DNA of 64,000 nucleotides. Source: Rhodamnia argentea (lineage: Eukaryota; Streptophyta; Magnoliopsida; Myrtales; Myrtaceae). Each line of letters opens with the position of its first letter. The first letter of the stretch is position 1. The stretch covers positions 31,605,826 through 31,669,825 of the forward strand of contig NC_063150.1 in the NCBI RefSeq assembly GCF_020921035.1. The letters are read 5' to 3'. The notes under the pieces were generated by a model. It saw only the letters and a list, made by a program, of their open reading frames with translations, was not told the origin of the DNA and did no database searches. Both the position numbers and the translations under genes were made by a program. Positions 37,601-50,573 of the stretch are shown here, piece by piece.

Positions 37601-40350
37601 GATTTGGGTGATCCAGACAAGGGCCAGAAGTATGCCCGCCCTGTTCTAGGAGGATCTGCTGAATATCCCTATCCTCGCAGAGGAAGGACCGGTCGACCGC
37701 CGACTGAGAAAGGTTAGATAATGCACTCATTTCATTAATCTCCAAGTCGACGTGAGATTATTATGGCTTCATTTGTTTGACTAAGATGCTTCTTTGCAAG
37801 TATACTGAATTTTCCTGATGTTATCGATAGATCCGAATAGTGAGAGCAGGCTGCCTCTGGTCATGACCCTAAACATATACGTTCCTAGGGACGAACGATT
37901 TGGCCACATAAAGATGTCCGACTTCCTTGCTTACGCTCTAAAAGCCGTGGGGCAATTTCTGAAGCCCGAGCTACAGACTATATGCGACAGCACGCCCAAT
38001 GAGTTCGACTCCTTCCAGGACGTGCTCAATATCTACGAAGGCGGTTTTAAGCTTCCCGACGGTCCTTTGGTTGAGAGTCTGAAGGAGAACATTCCCCTAG
38101 AGCTGCTCAAGGAACTTGTCCGGACCGACGGGGAAGGGCTTCTCAAGTACCCCATGCCTCAAGTGATCAAAGGTAATGGATACATATCCATGAGGCCTTT
38201 TTTCATCTAATTAGTTTGAGGCTAAGGACTCAAGTTTTCCTAACGCCTAGCAAATCATGCTGTGCAGAGGATAAGACCGCCTGGAGAACCGATGTAGAAT
38301 TCTGTAGAGAAATGGTCGCTGGAGTCAACCCTGTCGTGATTCGCCGTCTCGAGGTAAATACAAATATCTTTCATGTTACAGCTCAAACTATTTCGGTTAA
38401 TATTACCATGAAGCGCGGAATTGAGTTCCATCGGATGTCCAGTTGTTTAAACATTTTTATTGGTTTCAGGAATTCCCACCGGCAAGCAAGCTAGACCCTA
38501 AAATATATGGCAACCAGAGCAGTTCAATAAGGGAAGAGCTCATTCAGAAGCAATTGAACGGATTAACTGTGGAACAGGTACCGTCATTGCATCTCACATC
38601 CTGGCTGTCCAAATCACTAAGAGTGTCCATATGCTCAAACTTTGCTTAAAAGATGACGGCAAGCTCATTAGTTCGTCTATCCAAATTGAAATGACGCATA
38701 ACAAATGCAGGCTATCGAGATGAATAAATTGTTCATATTGGATCACCACGATGCGCTCATGCCGTATCTGAGGCGGATAAACACGACTACCACCAAAACA
38801 TATGCCTCTCGAACACTCCTCTTCTTGAATGACGATGGTACCCTGAAGCCGCTGGCGATAGAGCTTAGCTTGCCACATCCCGAGGGAGACGAGTTCGGCG
38901 CAGTAAGCAAGGTGTACACGCCGGCCGATCAAGGCGTCGAAGGTTCCATCTGGCAGTTGGCTAAAGCTTATGCGGCAGTTAACGACTCCGGCTATCATCA
39001 ACTCATCAGCCACTGGTAAGGACTTCTAAGGAGCGTTCAACTATGTGACGGAGTGGAAAAAAAAGGTTCGCTTAAGTCCTGCATATTGATAATTTTCTTT
39101 ATTCTTACTGCAGGTTGAATACTCATGCGGCGATTGAACCGTTTGTGATCGCGACAAATAGACAACTGAGCGCGCTTCACCCGATCTACAAGCTTTTGCA
39201 TCCCCATTTCCGCGATACGATGAACATAAACGCATTAGCCAGGCAGATTTTGATCAATGCGGGTGGAATCCTGGAGGCGACCGTTTTCCCAGCAAAGTAT
39301 TCCATGGAGATGTCTTCCGCAGTCTACAAGAACTGGATTTTCCCCGAGCAAGCCCTTCCCGCCGACCTCATCAAGCGGTAAACTCACTGTTCTGTTCAAA
39401 TAAATCGTCCCTAAGACTTCTATTTAAAGTTCCTCCGAAAAGCAAGAAAAATCAAGGCCGACGAAGATTGCACAAATGTACTTGGAATGGCCGAGGCTCG
39501 GGCCAACGTATATATCAAAATAGCTGTCGTTTGTTTTACTTGGATTATTTCAAGACTTGAGCGTGACGAAAATGTTCTACCTTGTCTTGTCTTCAGGGGA
39601 GTCGCTGTAGAAGATGCAAACTCCCCGCATGGCCTCCGCCTACTGATCGAGGACTACCCCTACGCGGTAGACGGGCTCGAGATCTGGTCCGCCATCAAGA
39701 CGTGGGTTGAGGACTACTGCTCCTTTTATTACAAGAGCGACGAGGCGGTTCGGAACGACAAGGAACTTCAGTCCTGGTGGAAGGAACTTGTGGAAGAGGG
39801 ACACGGCGACAAGAAGGACCAACCCTGGTGGCCTAAAATGCAGACTGTGAAGGACCTAACAGAGACATGTACAATCACCATCTGGGTTGCGTCCGCTCTC
39901 CACGCGGCCGTGAACTTCGGGCAATACCCTTATGCAGGGTACCTCCCGAACCGGCCCACCCTCAGCCGTCGCTTTATGCCCGAGGAAGGTACTCCCGAAT
40001 TTGAGGAGCTCAAGCAAAATCCTGACAAGACTTTCCTGAAAACCATAACTGCCCAGCTTCAGACGCTTCTAGGAATTTCGCTCATAGAGATCCTGTCAAC
40101 GCATTCTACCGACGAGGTATATCTTGGGCAGAGAGACACCCCCGAGTGGACGGCGGATGCTGAGCCGTTGGAGGCATTCGAGAGGTTCGGAAAGAAGCTG
40201 GGAGAAGTCGAGGAAAGGATTATGCGGATGAATGGGGACGAGAGGTGGAGGAACCGGGTCGGGCCAGTCGAGGTGCCTTATATGCTACTTTACCCGACCA
40301 GCGAAGGCGGAGTGACCGCCAAGGGAATTCCCAACAGCGTCTCGATCTAA
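34634..40350 (+). CDS. LOX: Linoleate 9S-lipoxygenase, tandem copy 1
   Basis: Plant 9-lipoxygenase: dioxygenation of linoleic and linolenic acid to 9-hydroperoxides, the entry to defence oxylipins; probably cytosolic, as no transit peptide precedes the PLAT domain. Nine exons: 34634-34862, 36751-37040, 37472-37712, 37831-38172, 38268-38353, 38470-38577, 38711-39015, 39114-39377 and 39597-40350. All are GT-AG and give 872 aa. The PLAT/LH2 domain spans about residues 30-165 and the lipoxygenase domain follows. Iron ligands by family alignment are H533 (ISHW), H538 (NTH), H724 and N728 ([14 protein letters not shown]), and the C-terminal I872 (NSVSI). The T590-V591 pair (ATVFPAKYS) is the usual 9-LOX determinant; 13-LOX enzymes have a bulkier residue there. 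Intron 1 is long (about 1.9 kb). Reading frame and splice sites look intact. Confidence 0.95.
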
Positions 40351-40739
40351 ACTTTTGCAGGCATGCCTGTACTTGTCTTTTCTTTGTTAACTATTCTTTT
40401 GTTCAAGATGAAGTTAGTGTGCGTGTTTCACTTATTATAAATAACCACAAAGCAAATAGAGCATACTATGTGTTTGTCTAGTTTTGAGACTAAAATTCTG
40501 CTAATTGTTCTGGAGCTTTGCTTGTACAAGAATGACACATTATCTACAAGTTTCAAAACTTTACAGGCATAATCATTGTTGACGGGTCGGAGAAATGCCA
40601 GGTTGTAAAATTCAGCATGAAACCCCAGGTTTAATCATCAGCATGGTCTTTTTCTTCTTCAATTGCAAGTTCATGAACTATAAATAAGTTCATCTTCTTT
40701 TTTCTCATCTGCATCCATGGCACAACTTAACCACCTAGA

Positions 40740-41110
40740 CTACCTGCTCAATCCGATGGTTTTGATTATGCAGACTCGACGATCAAGGTGATGATCGTTG
40801 TACTCGTCTCGCTCTCCTAAAACGTTTAAATTATCAAATTCAGCTCATGTTTCCAATTCTTCGATGCAGACCATCAAGTTTCCAGCACATGATGGTGAAA
40901 GAAAAGCTTCCCATGCTGGTGTGGAATATATATGAGTATTGGCCTCGAGGGGCTAATAAGTCTTGCAGCATTTCAAAACCTTAACGACGTAACTTTAAGC
41001 GAAAATAAGTGAAGAAATTAACGGACAACTACCCGAAATTCAAAGCCTTGTGTCAACCCCTGGTTCCTGATTAAGTAAAAAACAACTTTTACACTATGGG
41101 TAAAAAAGAA
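40740..41110 (+). repeat. 3' flank of LOX copy 1, duplicated at 43170-43480
   Basis: Shared pieces in the same order include CAGACTC-ACGAT-AAGGTGA, GTAGACC/GCAGACC with TCAAGTTTC, GGCCTCGA, GTAACTTTAAGC-AAAATAA, and AAAAACAACTT followed by a GTAAAAA stretch. Many small gaps separate the copies. Confidence 0.7.
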
Positions 41111-42759
41111 AGCCAGTATATATAATATGGAAAGCCTTTTCATGGCGGATGGAAACATATGCTTAAATTCGGGAATACGATCTTGTCTTTTAGAAATAAA
41201 AATAAATTTTTTTTTCAAAAAATACGAGTTGGCCTCGACGCTAAAGCACGGAGACTCTGTCGCTTGTGCCAGAGTCCTTGGCGGCTTGGCCAAGGTCCCT
41301 CGAGGTTAGGCCTGAGACCTTGGCGCCCACACTTGGGGCCTTGGTGGCCATGTTCCGACTTGAATCCACCAAGGACGGGCCAAGTCCGTAGAAGTTGGGC
41401 CGGAGATCTCGATGCCCGTGCGAAGGTTCCTAAAGGCCATGTCCGGTATGCCGCGCCCCTACCACGCCCAAGTCACAGGCTATTTTGCTCAGGATCCTAG
41501 CAGCAGGGCTGAGAAACCACAGCCCTTGCCCCGGGGAGAGTTGAAAGACTGAATTCAACTATTTTGGTGCTCCATAGAAGGTTTTATGGAGATTTTCTTT
41601 TGTCATAATGTCGCTCTTTAATTTAATCAAAAGAAGTTCGAGAATACACTTCATGGGCTTTGGAACACTAAATCTAAAAGACCCCGGAGGATAACGAGTC
41701 CAATTACTCGATAGGCTATTTCTTCTTTAGGCTTTAGCAACCCAATTAGCCACCCGATTTGCTTCTCTACTGACATGGGCAATCATTAGCTTGGAGGAAG
41801 GCCCACAAATACATGTGGCTCATTCTATGGTTATCCCCTCACTCCCCTTTGCTTTGATTTTTTAACTTTCCTATTTCCTGTTCACTTCCAAGAAATAATC
41901 AGCATAGGGAAAAAAAAAAAATACTCTATCTATTACATGGATATCACTCCACCTCACATAGATTTAATTTTTTTTTTAATCTCCTTTTTGTCTCAAGATT
42001 TATAAAAATAAAAACAAATATCCGCAATAGATGTATATTGATTAAATCAAAATATAAAAAAAATATCTAGATATCACTGAAATGATCACCGGACAATAAA
42101 ATTTTCAAAACGACGCGTGAATATATTATCCATTTTCCTTTTATCATTTCATATGTGAATATAAACCAAAAAAGAACGTTCAATAGTGTGATAGCACATC
42201 ATATAGGCATAGACCTATTTAAGCTAAAAACTCTTTAGAATATCATGAGAAGATGGAGAGGTCCATAACATTATGTCTCCATGTATATACATACACGAGG
42301 TTCGCACCAACCTCCCTATCCTACAACATAGATGCACGCACACAGGAAAAAAATATTACATATGCCATAACTTTCGTACGGTGCTCAATTTAGTGTCAAA
42401 TTTTTTCGATGGATCACTTCATTGCCACTTTGGCTAAAAAAAAAAAAAATACCACGTAAGTGCCATTTTCAATTTGTGGTGTCAAAAATCCGACGTGACA
42501 TTGGTTTATTATAAATTAATTGACGTGGCCTCGCCGGAGAATTTCAATCGGCAAAAAAAAAAAATATGATTGTTGTTTGCCATTTTTTTCCGCCAAAATT
42601 GATAAATTAGGGGTTAAATTATGTAAAGCTTCCCGTGGTTGCCCGAGGACGGGGTCGTTAGGCGCGGATAACGTTCATTGGCTACGTCATGGCCTTCGAG
42701 ATCTTCTCGAGATTTCGAAGGGACGTGGATTCAACCAATGAGTCTCGTTGGCCTTGTCT

Positions 42760-43035
42760 TCATCTTCATCGCTTAAGTTTTGCCTTCAGAGTCCTCAATT
42801 GCGCTCCACCACTAGATTTTAATCATTTTTCACGGTAGCTAAAGGTGACCGGTTGAACCGGTAAAAATGCACAACCAATAAGGGACTACCAAGCTCAGTA
42901 CACACATTTCAATGTACCATCGTGGTGACAAATTAATCAAACATTTTGAAGAAGTTTACTAATGTTACTTTGAATAGTATCTCCTAATTAATGCATTTGC
43001 GAAAGTAATGATGTGATGGCCTATGGCTACATTTG
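42760..43035 (+). repeat. Segment homologous to 28450-28790
   Basis: Both copies share AGTTTACTAATGTTA, ATCTCCTAATTAATGCATTT, GAAAGTA and TGTGATGGCCTAT in the same order, preceded by matching GTACC-TGG-GGTGACAAATT and ACCGG/AAACCGG stretches. Confidence 0.75.
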
Positions 43036-43410
43036 GTAATCAGGATAAAATCGAGAATATGATAAAATTTATTTTATCCTATGTTTGGTGCCTGTTGAAG
43101 ACATGATAAACTCTGATATAAGAGGTATATCGTCGGGATCAAATTATTACATAGGGGAGGAAGGATAATTACAGACTCAACGATGAAGGTGACGTTCGTT
43201 ATACTCATCTTCTTCACCCAGAACCTTCCAAATTGGTGAATTCGGTTTATTTTTTCATTTTTCGACGTAGACCTTCAAGTTTCGGTTGAAAGAAAAAGCC
43301 TTCTCATGTAGGTATGCGAGATGAGCGTTGGCCTCGATGAGGCAACTCAAATTCTTGACTATGTAACTTTAAGCCAAAATAATTGAAGAACTTAACAATT
43401 AAGATTTCGA

Positions 43411-43536
43411 GGAGTGGAACAGCTGAGAAACTGAAAAACAACTTCTTCTACGTTATGGGGGTAAAAAGGAAAAGCCGCTGTTGATAAAACTGGTAGCTTG
43501 TTCAGTTGTCTTTCAGTTTCTCAGCTGTTCCACTCC
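43411..43536. repeat. Inverted repeat (32-bp arms, 62-bp loop)
   Basis: Left arm 43411-43442 and right arm 43505-43536 are reverse complements with only one or two mismatches; the arm core is AACAGCTGAGAAACTG. The related copy of this region at about 41000 lacks these arms, so they were gained here or lost there. A transcript would fold into a long stem-loop. Confidence 0.85.
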
Positions 43537-43760
43537 ATCAGTTTTTGTTCCCCTTCATTAAAAGCCACCAAACATTCTCATAAAACATTAAATGTCCTAT
43601 GTTTTCATTGGGGAGGGGGGTGACCGACTCTCGAACGGATTGACATATAATCAAGATTCCTCCCGAGTTTTGATTGACTAAAATAAATTGATTCATATGA
43701 CGTTAAAGAATGCCTATAACCAAGTCTCCGATAAACAGCAACCTCAATCATTTATTATCA

Positions 43761-43945
43761 GCGATCACTGGGGCATTGTCCTAGTGGCCATTCTTCCCAT
43801 TTGAAAGAGGGAGGTGGAGGGTTCGAATCTCCACATTCGGAAGGAGTTTGGATGGGAACACGTGAGGAACTAGCAGAGTTTCATAATTTGCGCACATACA
43901 TAGCATAAATTGTGGCTTGTAAATAGTATAAGACTAGGAAAAAAA
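43761..43945 (+). mobile_element. tRNA-derived SINE with target-site duplication
   Basis: A 185-bp element flanked by near-perfect direct repeats ATCATTTATTATCA (43747-43760) and the same with one extra T (43946-43960). The 5' part is tRNA-like: CATTGTCCTAGTGGCC as A box and GGTTCGAATCT as B box. It ends in a short A-tract. A homologous, more diverged copy lies at 4410-4590. Confidence 0.85.
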
Positions 43946-45285
43946 ATCATTTATTTATCAACAGTTCCTAACAAGCAAAAGGTGTATTAAAAAATTAGGC
44001 AAATTGCATGGAAGAAGGTTGACTTCCCATCGAACGAGACGATTGCTCATTAAGAATTCCAAATACAAAATAGGAGGGATAAAGATACAAATGATTATTA
44101 AATTTTGACTCAGTATGTAACGTGATTTTTGGATTTTTAATTTGTTCAATATGTGTAATATGATCAATTTAGTACATGTTCAATTTAAACCTTAAACTAT
44201 ATCATATAGTTCAGTGACTTATTAAAAGTCCAAGGATCATATTATACGAATTAAAAGTTCATGAACCATATTACATATTAGATTAAAGTTCAAGGATTAT
44301 ATTAAATAAATAAAAAATTAGGGATCACATTATATATTACATCAAAGTTCGAACAATCGTGGACCACAGTCATTTGTATCATTCATCCAAAATAAAAATG
44401 CATACATTTCAAACAAAGAAAAAGAAAATAAGAACAATCATTTCTTTTCTTTTTTTTAGTTTTTGACCGAGTCAATGCATTCAAGTTGAAGTTCATGACG
44501 CTGACTCATGACTTCAAAGGCATAGAATAATTGAGTGCTAAAGTGGGAATACTAAGAATGTCTCTATCCTCCTATTAATGTGAAAAGAAAACACGCACTT
44601 TACCTTTTCCCCTTCCCACCTATCTCGTACATTGACCATTTTAAATTCTTAATTAATGATGCTTTCATTTTTTTTTTTTATCGGAGATGCTTTCATATTT
44701 ACCTACACGAAGAGACGATGCTCTCGCATGATAATGGCTATCGATGCTTCAGAATTTGTACCCCGTTATCTTAAGTTCCTCACTCTTGTTTGCCGGGTGA
44801 AAAGTAAATTCGTGATGCAACGAATGATTCCATGTGCATCGTACGTCGTCAATTCGATAATCAATATTGATTTTTTCGTTCGGCGTTCTCGTGAATGCGA
44901 TGCAAATGAACATGTACGGGGCAATGTGGACACTTCTAATGTCATATTCATTAATAAACACTTGATTACAAGAATACATAAGTCAGGGCTAAATCGTACC
45001 TTACTCGGATTTTGTTTATTCGTTACATTAATTGACGTGCTCATATTATTTCCATGTACCTACCATCGATTATCCCCCAATAAAAGAAATGACGTCGGGT
45101 GCAAAATATATAATTCAAGGTGGGCCCCGCTGCCACTCGGTGAATGGAAAAGGAAAACGGAGTACGTTGTAGTCAACAGCTATACTAGTCTTCTTCCATT
45201 TCTATGCAAGAGCAGTGGAGCTTCCTGGGAAGACCCGGTAAGCTTTGGAGTAGACCATGAATCACCGGTAGCTGATTCCTCCGCC

Positions 45286-45292
45286 TATAAAA
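45286..45292 (+). promoter_or_regulatory. TATA box of second lipoxygenase gene
   Basis: TATAAAA lies 139 bp upstream of the ATG at 45431. A (GA)n tract (about 45409-45430) directly precedes the ATG in the presumed 5' UTR. Confidence 0.7.
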
Positions 45293-45430
45293 CCGCCTTC
45301 TCTTCGCTCAAACTCATCGCCATCGGCATACTTTCCTCTTTTCTTTTCTCTTTTAGCTTCCTCACTTCTCTGTTCTTGATCTTGAGAGTGGCAAAAAGAA
45401 AAAAGAAGAGAGAGAGAGAGAGAGAAGAGA

Positions 45431-48400
45431 ATGGCCGATGCGATCGAGACCAAGAGTGTGACGAGCAGCGAGAATGGCAGCAAGAAGATGAAGTGCGAGA
45501 TGGGCGAGGGCGGGAGGATCAGAGGGACGGTCGTGCTGAAGAAGAAGAAGACCACGGACTTCACGAGCTTCGCTTCGACGGTTCGGGAGGTGGGTCGCGG
45601 CTTGGTGGACAGACTGACGGGCCATGATTTGGCGGGGAAGGACGTGTCCTTGCAGTTCATCAGTGCGGTCAACGCAGATCCTGGTGAGTTTCTCTTGATA
45701 TCTTCTTCTTCTTCTTCTTCTTAATTTCTGTGAAGATTCTGCGAAGTTGGTTTGTGTTCACGAATTGAGAGAACAGCTGAGAAATGGTTATGGGGTTGGT
45801 AGTTTGATTTCAGTTTCAGAGATGGGTTTTAGGGAGAGTAGAGGTGGAACCATGGAAGCCCACAGAATTTGGTCCGAAGAGGGTCTGCGAAAACCGTGAG
45901 AGTGAAGTCTCATCAAGTCGGCTCAACTACGAGTCAACGACAATAAATTCCATGCCAATGAAAAAAAAAAGAAAAAAGAAAACTCCAAGTCAAGGGTGGT
46001 TTGTGCAATGTTTTGATCGGTTGATCCGGAGCTGGGATCCCCCCATAAAAAAAAAAAATTCCCTCGAATTCGACAGACACTAGTGTGTTAGTATAGATTC
46101 AGCGTCCGGTGCGTGCTCGATTCCTCGTGAAACCGAGTGTGAATAATTCCCATTTTGGCCACCCTTCCATCTGGAATCAAGCTGGCCTATTCATATGAGC
46201 AACCAGTATCTCGTCACTTTGATTTCTAGGTGTTCGATATGCAGAACATTTGCACTTGGAAGTGTTATTTACAGGACTGTTTCTAAAAGGGTTGTTGGAT
46301 GTATGGCAAACTCATCAAATTAGAATCCAGAAGAAACGCGTGGTTCGTTCTCTCCTGGGCAAGAAACCTCTCAAAGGTCTTGGAGATTCACCTGAGTTAT
46401 GGATGTAAATGCTCGGTTAAAAATCAAAGTGTTAAATCAGCTTTTGACTTACCTTGTGGCAGGGTAGTCGGGGGCACTTAGATTGATGGCATGTGTTACG
46501 ACCGATTTCCTTGAACAAATCAAGTTGTTATTCAGGGCTTTCTGTTTTCTTCTCCCGGGATCATAGCATAATGCTATCGACTTATAGTGTTAATTCAGAC
46601 TAAGCCCGGTTCAAGCATATGGTGAAAGTTGACATCTTCCGGTAAATTCTCAATAGCCAAATCATTTCCGGAATGCTTAAATTACTTAGGATGAGGATAA
46701 AGAGAATATACACTTTGTTAGGATCCCTCGCTGACTGTTAAAAGCTCTAGCTACTAGACTGGACTACTGAGTACCTTGGAGTAACTTGGCCAGTTAATCT
46801 GTGTTTGGTTATTGACAATTGTCTTTTGCCTAAAATGTACACTGCAAAAAGAATGTTGAAATTCATTTCCAGTGAAACAAACAAAGCCTAAAAGTAAGTT
46901 TGGTCCATCTGGCCTCGAGATAATCTAATGTTCCTGACTCATATCATCCTTCAACTTATGCTGTGTTCTCAAAAATAGCATCCTCATTTGCTGGATTTCA
47001 TTGGAAAGTTACTCCTGTGTAGGGAATGAGTTGCGAGGGAAACTTGGGAAACCAGTACACCTGGAGGATCCGGTGAACGCTAGCACTTGTTTGACATCAG
47101 GTGAATTGGCATTCAGTTTGACACATCATTTGGACCAGGAGATGGGAGTTCCAGGAGCACTCCTGATTAGAAGTAATCATCACAGTGAGTTCTTCCTCAA
47201 GACAGTCACTCTCGAAGACGTCCCTGGTCATGGTCAGATCCACTTTGTTTGCAACTCCTGGGTTTATCCTGCTCAGTACTACACAAATGACAGGATCTTC
47301 TTCGCCAATAAGGTACGCATGCTGGGAGGGGAAGTAAGGCTTAACATAAGGCAATGACTTCACAAATGTTGTCTGACAAGTGCATGTTTGATTGGGCAAA
47401 GTAGGCCTTCTGGACTTTTAGCCCTGAAATGTTCTCGTGCACTTCATTGTCTCACTCATTGGCCTCCAGATTTAGTAACCTGAACAAACATTTCAGATAA
47501 AGATATGAAAAGGCACTGTGATTTCTTTTCCTCATTAAGTTATTCCATCAATGCAGACATATCTTCCAAGCGAAACACCAGCACCACTAAGCAAGTACAG
47601 AGAAGAAGAATTGGAGAACCTGAGAGGAGATGGAACAGGCGAGCGCAAAGAATGGGAGAGGGTCTATGACTATGCCTGCTATAATGATTTGTCCGAACCC
47701 AAGAAGGGTTCGAAATATGTCCGTCCAATTCTTGGAGGGTCTAGTGACTATCCTTATCCTCGTAGAGGAAGAACAGGCCGACCACCTACCAAGGAAGGTC
47801 AGATATGCATATTCTCTGGTTGTGTTTGAGGAAATAATTGCATCTAAATAAGCAAATAGTATGAGAGCTGATATTGTTGGGAAACCATAGATGATCCACT
47901 AAAGAATCGTGAGAATAGAGCATGCACATGTGAACAGTATAATTTGCTGGTAATCTTGGCAGTTGTTGACAGCCTTGTGGTTTTTGTGAATTGTCATCTA
48001 GATCCAAATGTTGAAAGCAGGTTACCTATCCTTCAGAGCTTGAGCATCTATGTCCCGAGGGACGAACGATTCAGCCACATAAAGTTTTCGGACTTGCTGG
48101 CTTTTGCTGTGAAATCTGTTGCCCATTTCCTTTTACCTGCGGCTGAAGGACAATTTGATAGCACCCCAGGTGAGTTTGATAACTTCCAAGAAATTCTAAA
48201 GATTTATGAAGGAGGTATCAAGCTGCAGAAGAACCAGTTCTTTGAAAGTATCATGGAAGAAATCCCTTCAGAGATGCTCAGGGAACTTCTTCGTACAGAC
48301 AGCGATGGTTTCCTCAAATTTCCGACGCCCCAAGTCATTAAGGGTAATTCTATTAATGATGACAGCAATGGACTGCAAATTTTTGTTTATCACTATGCAA

Positions 48401-50573
48401 TTATGCTTTTCTTACTTTACTGTTCATTGATCAAGCAGAAGATAAATCAGCGTGGAGGACAGACGAGGAGTTTGCAAGAGAGATGTTGGCTGGGGTGGAC
48501 CCCATTGTCATCTGTTGTCTCCAGGTTTGCCCACACTTCTGTGCCTAGCTTTGTCAAGTACCCTATAATTGGCCGCCGTGCTGCGACGTCTGAACAAAAT
48601 GGGGCATTTCAAGTTCTTTGCCTTAACTTCAATATTCTTAGTTACTGACTTTAAAAGGATTGTGTGATTAATCAGTGCTGGATTTTGGTAGATGCCAGCA
48701 TAAAGCAGAAAATAACTTTTCAAATTTGTCCCTCATACCTTCTAGATTCATTGCAGGAATTTCCTCGTGAAAGCAAGCTCAACCCTGAAAATAATCCAGA
48801 GATGAGAGTATATATAGAGAAAAACTTGGGCGGGCTCACCCCGGATGAGGTAATTTTTCTTTATCCAATTTTTTGATGGAGTCTTCAGGGGAATATCTCT
48901 GATCTTTTGGATTTATTGTACTATGTCATAGACATGAATGCTATTTTCTGCTTCACCAGGCTATCGAGGAGAAGAAATTGTTCATTTTAGATCATTACGA
49001 TATTCTGATGCCATTTCTTCGGGGAATAAATGCAACTTCAACAAAGACCTATGCCACAAGGACACTTCTATGCTTGAAAGAAGATGGAACTTTGAAGCCA
49101 TTGGCAATTGAACTGATCTTGCCCCATCCTGATGGGGATGAATTTGGTGAAATAAGCAAGGTTCACATGCCAGCTAAGGACGGTATTGAGGGTTCACTTT
49201 GGGACCTAGCCAAAGCCTATGTTTCTGTCAATGACTCTGGCTATCATCAACTCATCAGCCACTGGTAAAATCATGATAGTGTCTCGATTAACGAGTTAGA
49301 AAGCCCCTTTTCCCTTTATTTTGGGACGTGTATTGAGCATTTACGCTCACTTGCAGGTTGAGGACTCATGCAGTCATTGAGCCAGTTGTGATTGCCACCA
49401 ATAGGCAGCTTAGTGTTCTTCATCCGATTCATAAACTTCTGCATCCTCATTTTCGTGACACCATGAGTATCAATGGGTTTGCAAGGCAGATCCTAATTAA
49501 TGCAGGTGGAGCGCTCGAGATGACAGTTTTCCCTGCGAAGTTTTCATTGGAAATGTCATCTGCTGCTTACAAGAACTGGGTCTTTCCCGAGCAAGCACTC
49601 CCTGCTGATCTCATCAAGAGGTAAATCTACTACTTTCAAATACTATTTCTTTTCTATTGGGGCTAAAGGTGATGCTGCTGGTTTAAGTTGGAAAGAGTGT
49701 CTCCATAGGATGAGGGATGTGACACTCATAAAACAACGAGCAATCGAGCAACCTCATTGATAAGTTTGCATATTGTGATTACAAAAAGTGACAAGAGGCC
49801 AAATTTTTTGCTTCATTAGAGGCATGGCGGTTGAGGATGCTAATTCAAGACATGGGCTGCGCCTAGTCATAGAGGACTACCCGTTTGCTGTCGATGGGCT
49901 TGAGATATGGTTCGCCATTGAAACGTGGGTCCGGGACTACTGCGGCTTCTACTACAAGAATGATGAGATGGTGCAAGAGGACACCGAACTTCAGTCCTGG
50001 TGGAAAGAACTCAGAGAAGAAGGTCATGGCGACCTTAAAGACAGACCTTGGTGGCCTAAAATGCAGTCCTTAGACGAACTGATCCAAACTTGCACTATAA
50101 TCATTTGGGTCGCTTCTGCTCTCCACGCAGCCATTAATTTCGGACAATACCCCTACGGAGGGTATCTTCCGAACCGGCCCGCGATGAGCCGGAGATTCCT
50201 TCCTAAAGAAGGAACCCCCGAGTATGAAGAGCTCGAGACGAATCGCGAGAAGGCTTTCCTGAAAACAGTAACTCCCCAGCTTCAAACCTTGCTAGGAATT
50301 TCCCTGGTGGAGATTCTGTCGAAGCACTCCCCCGATGAGGTTTATCTCGGGCAGAGAGATACGCCCGAGTGGACCAGCGACAAAGCGCCGCTTCTAGCAT
50401 TCGAGAGATTCGGAAAGAGATTGGAAGAGATCGAGCAAAGAATCGTCGATATGAACAACGACGAGAAATGGAGGAACAGGGTCGGGCCAGTAAGGTTGCC
50501 TTACACTTTGCTTTATCCCAGCAGTGAGGTAGGGCTCACCGGCAAAGGGATCCCAAATAGCATATCCATATGA
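45431..50573 (+). CDS. LOX: Linoleate 9S-lipoxygenase, tandem copy 2
   Basis: Second 9-lipoxygenase, same activity class and exon plan as copy 1. Exons: 45431-45683, 47023-47312, 47557-47797, 48002-48343, 48439-48524, 48757-48849, 48960-49264, 49357-49620 and 49820-50573, all GT-AG, 875 aa. Seven of nine exons equal those of copy 1 in length. Exon 1 is 24 nt longer, and exon 6 is 15 nt shorter with diverged sequence ([16 protein letters not shown]). Iron ligands are H536, H541, H727, N731 and terminal I875. The 9-LOX pair T-V is kept (MTVFPAKFS). Oddities: exon 5 ends VICCLQ where copy 1 has VIRRLE, and LRTH replaces LNTH at the second ligand motif. Codon use is less GC-rich than copy 1 in exons 2-8, so the copies are not recent. 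The frame is open, so it is probably functional. Confidence 0.94.

Larger units (their letters stand above)
40351..45285. other. Spacer between the two lipoxygenase genes
   Basis: No intact gene. About 40740-41110 is homologous to about 43170-43480. About 41220-41530 is GC-rich, with imperfect repeats around CTTGGCC/CCAAGG motifs that I cannot classify. About 42760-43035 matches 28450-28790. A hairpin and a SINE follow. Open frames overlapping 44656-45627 run into the next gene in the wrong frame. Confidence 0.6.

Noticed and set aside
44656..45627. A 323-codon plus-strand open frame, the longest in the window.
   Set aside because: It spans the promoter and first exon of LOX copy 2 in the wrong frame, ends in charged low-complexity sequence from the GA tract, and has no family resemblance.
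50070..50400. Antisense open frames opposite the last exon of LOX copy 2.
   Set aside because: Shadows of the conserved coding exon.
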